The notes under the pieces are model-generated. The model saw only the letters and a program-made list of their open reading frames with translations, ran no database searches and was not told the origin of the DNA. From assembly GCA_946543495.1 (NCBI GenBank), contig CAMNLS010000022.1, positions 1-11,816 on the forward strand: 11,816 bases of DNA. Reading direction: 5' to 3'. Shown here in pieces: positions 11,743 to 11,816 of the stretch. Each line of letters opens with the position of its first letter. Position 1 is the stretch's first letter. A program made the position numbers and the translations under genes. The stretch comes from an uncultured Selenomonadales bacterium. GTDB taxonomy: Bacteria > Bacillota > Negativicutes > Selenomonadales > Selenomonadaceae.

Positions 11743-11816
11743 TTACTCTGCAGCCTTTGCTGCCTTGCGCTCTTCGTGGATTTTTTTCATGATACCCTTT
11801 TTGCTAAGGAGCGAAC
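11743..11816 (-). CDS. rpsP: 30S ribosomal protein S16 (5' part outside window)
   Basis: Only the C-terminal 23 residues are present (about SLLSKKGIMKKIHEERKAAKAAE). They match the end of S16, where a V-R-S-L/W-L-S-K-x-G-I-M stretch is followed by a charged tail. The gene runs leftward into khpA, as expected for rpsP–khpA. The rest of the gene, and the usual upstream ffh, would lie beyond 11816. Confidence 0.88.
   Translation of the reverse strand, partial: SLLSKKGIMKKIHEERKAAKAAE

Noticed and set aside
1..11816. CRISPR array, phage, insertion sequence, toxin–antitoxin or riboswitch
   Set aside because: No spaced repeats, transposase or integrase motifs, small toxin-like pairs or known riboswitch cores were seen on either strand.

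Overview
The window reads as a chromosomal core region of a Firmicute-type bacterium. The leftward run ireB–ruvX–DUF1292–mltG–U32 protease matches the Bacillus yrzL–yrrK–yrzB–yrrL–yrrO order. The pieces rpsP–khpA and ylqD–rimM–trmD are the two halves of the usual Firmicute rpsP–khpA–ylqD–rimM–trmD cluster. A YjfB-type motility protein next to a CheY-like receiver suggests a flagellated organism. A motile member of the Negativicutes (Selenomonas-like) is my best guess, but no marker in the window proves it. I see no phage genes, insertion sequences, transposases or CRISPR arrays.

Layout. (1) 1-4472, minus strand: a tightly packed, mostly overlapping eight-gene operon, in transcription order ireB, ruvX, DUF1292, mltG, U32 protease, two tandem acylphosphatases and aroQ (3' end outside the window). 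It has a clear promoter at 4500-4529. (2) 4545-7920, plus strand: a divergent operon ylqD–rimM–trmD–(membrane-anchored DUF2939-like protein)–pssA, with its own promoter at 4545-4572. (3) 8002-9809, minus strand: a glycolipid-type GT28 glycosyltransferase with an overlapping short-chain dehydrogenase, convergent with pssA. (4) 9825-11288, minus strand: an HU gene with its own promoter and terminator, preceded by a small cheY-like–cupin–yjfB operon. (5) 11317-11402, minus strand: tRNA-Ser(UGA) with a near-consensus promoter. (6) 11447-11816, minus strand: rpsP (partial)–khpA ending in a strong terminator.

How the genes fit together: most serve translation and RNA (rpsP, rimM, trmD, khpA, tRNA-Ser and the U32 protein, probably a tRNA hydroxylation factor) or the envelope (mltG, pssA, GT28, and IreB as a target of the PASTA kinase). 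The main surprises are not a new defence system. They are the split and inverted rpsP/trmD cluster; a tandem acylphosphatase duplication in which the second copy has lost one invariant glycine from each family signature; three seven-base-period repeat tracts placed exactly at stop/start junctions; a 15-base sequence shared between the khpA terminator and the ireB promoter; and the cheY–cupin–yjfB operon.

Limits: all family calls are from reading motifs by eye, with no database search. The start of the first acylphosphatase and the role of the DUF2939-like gene are the least certain.
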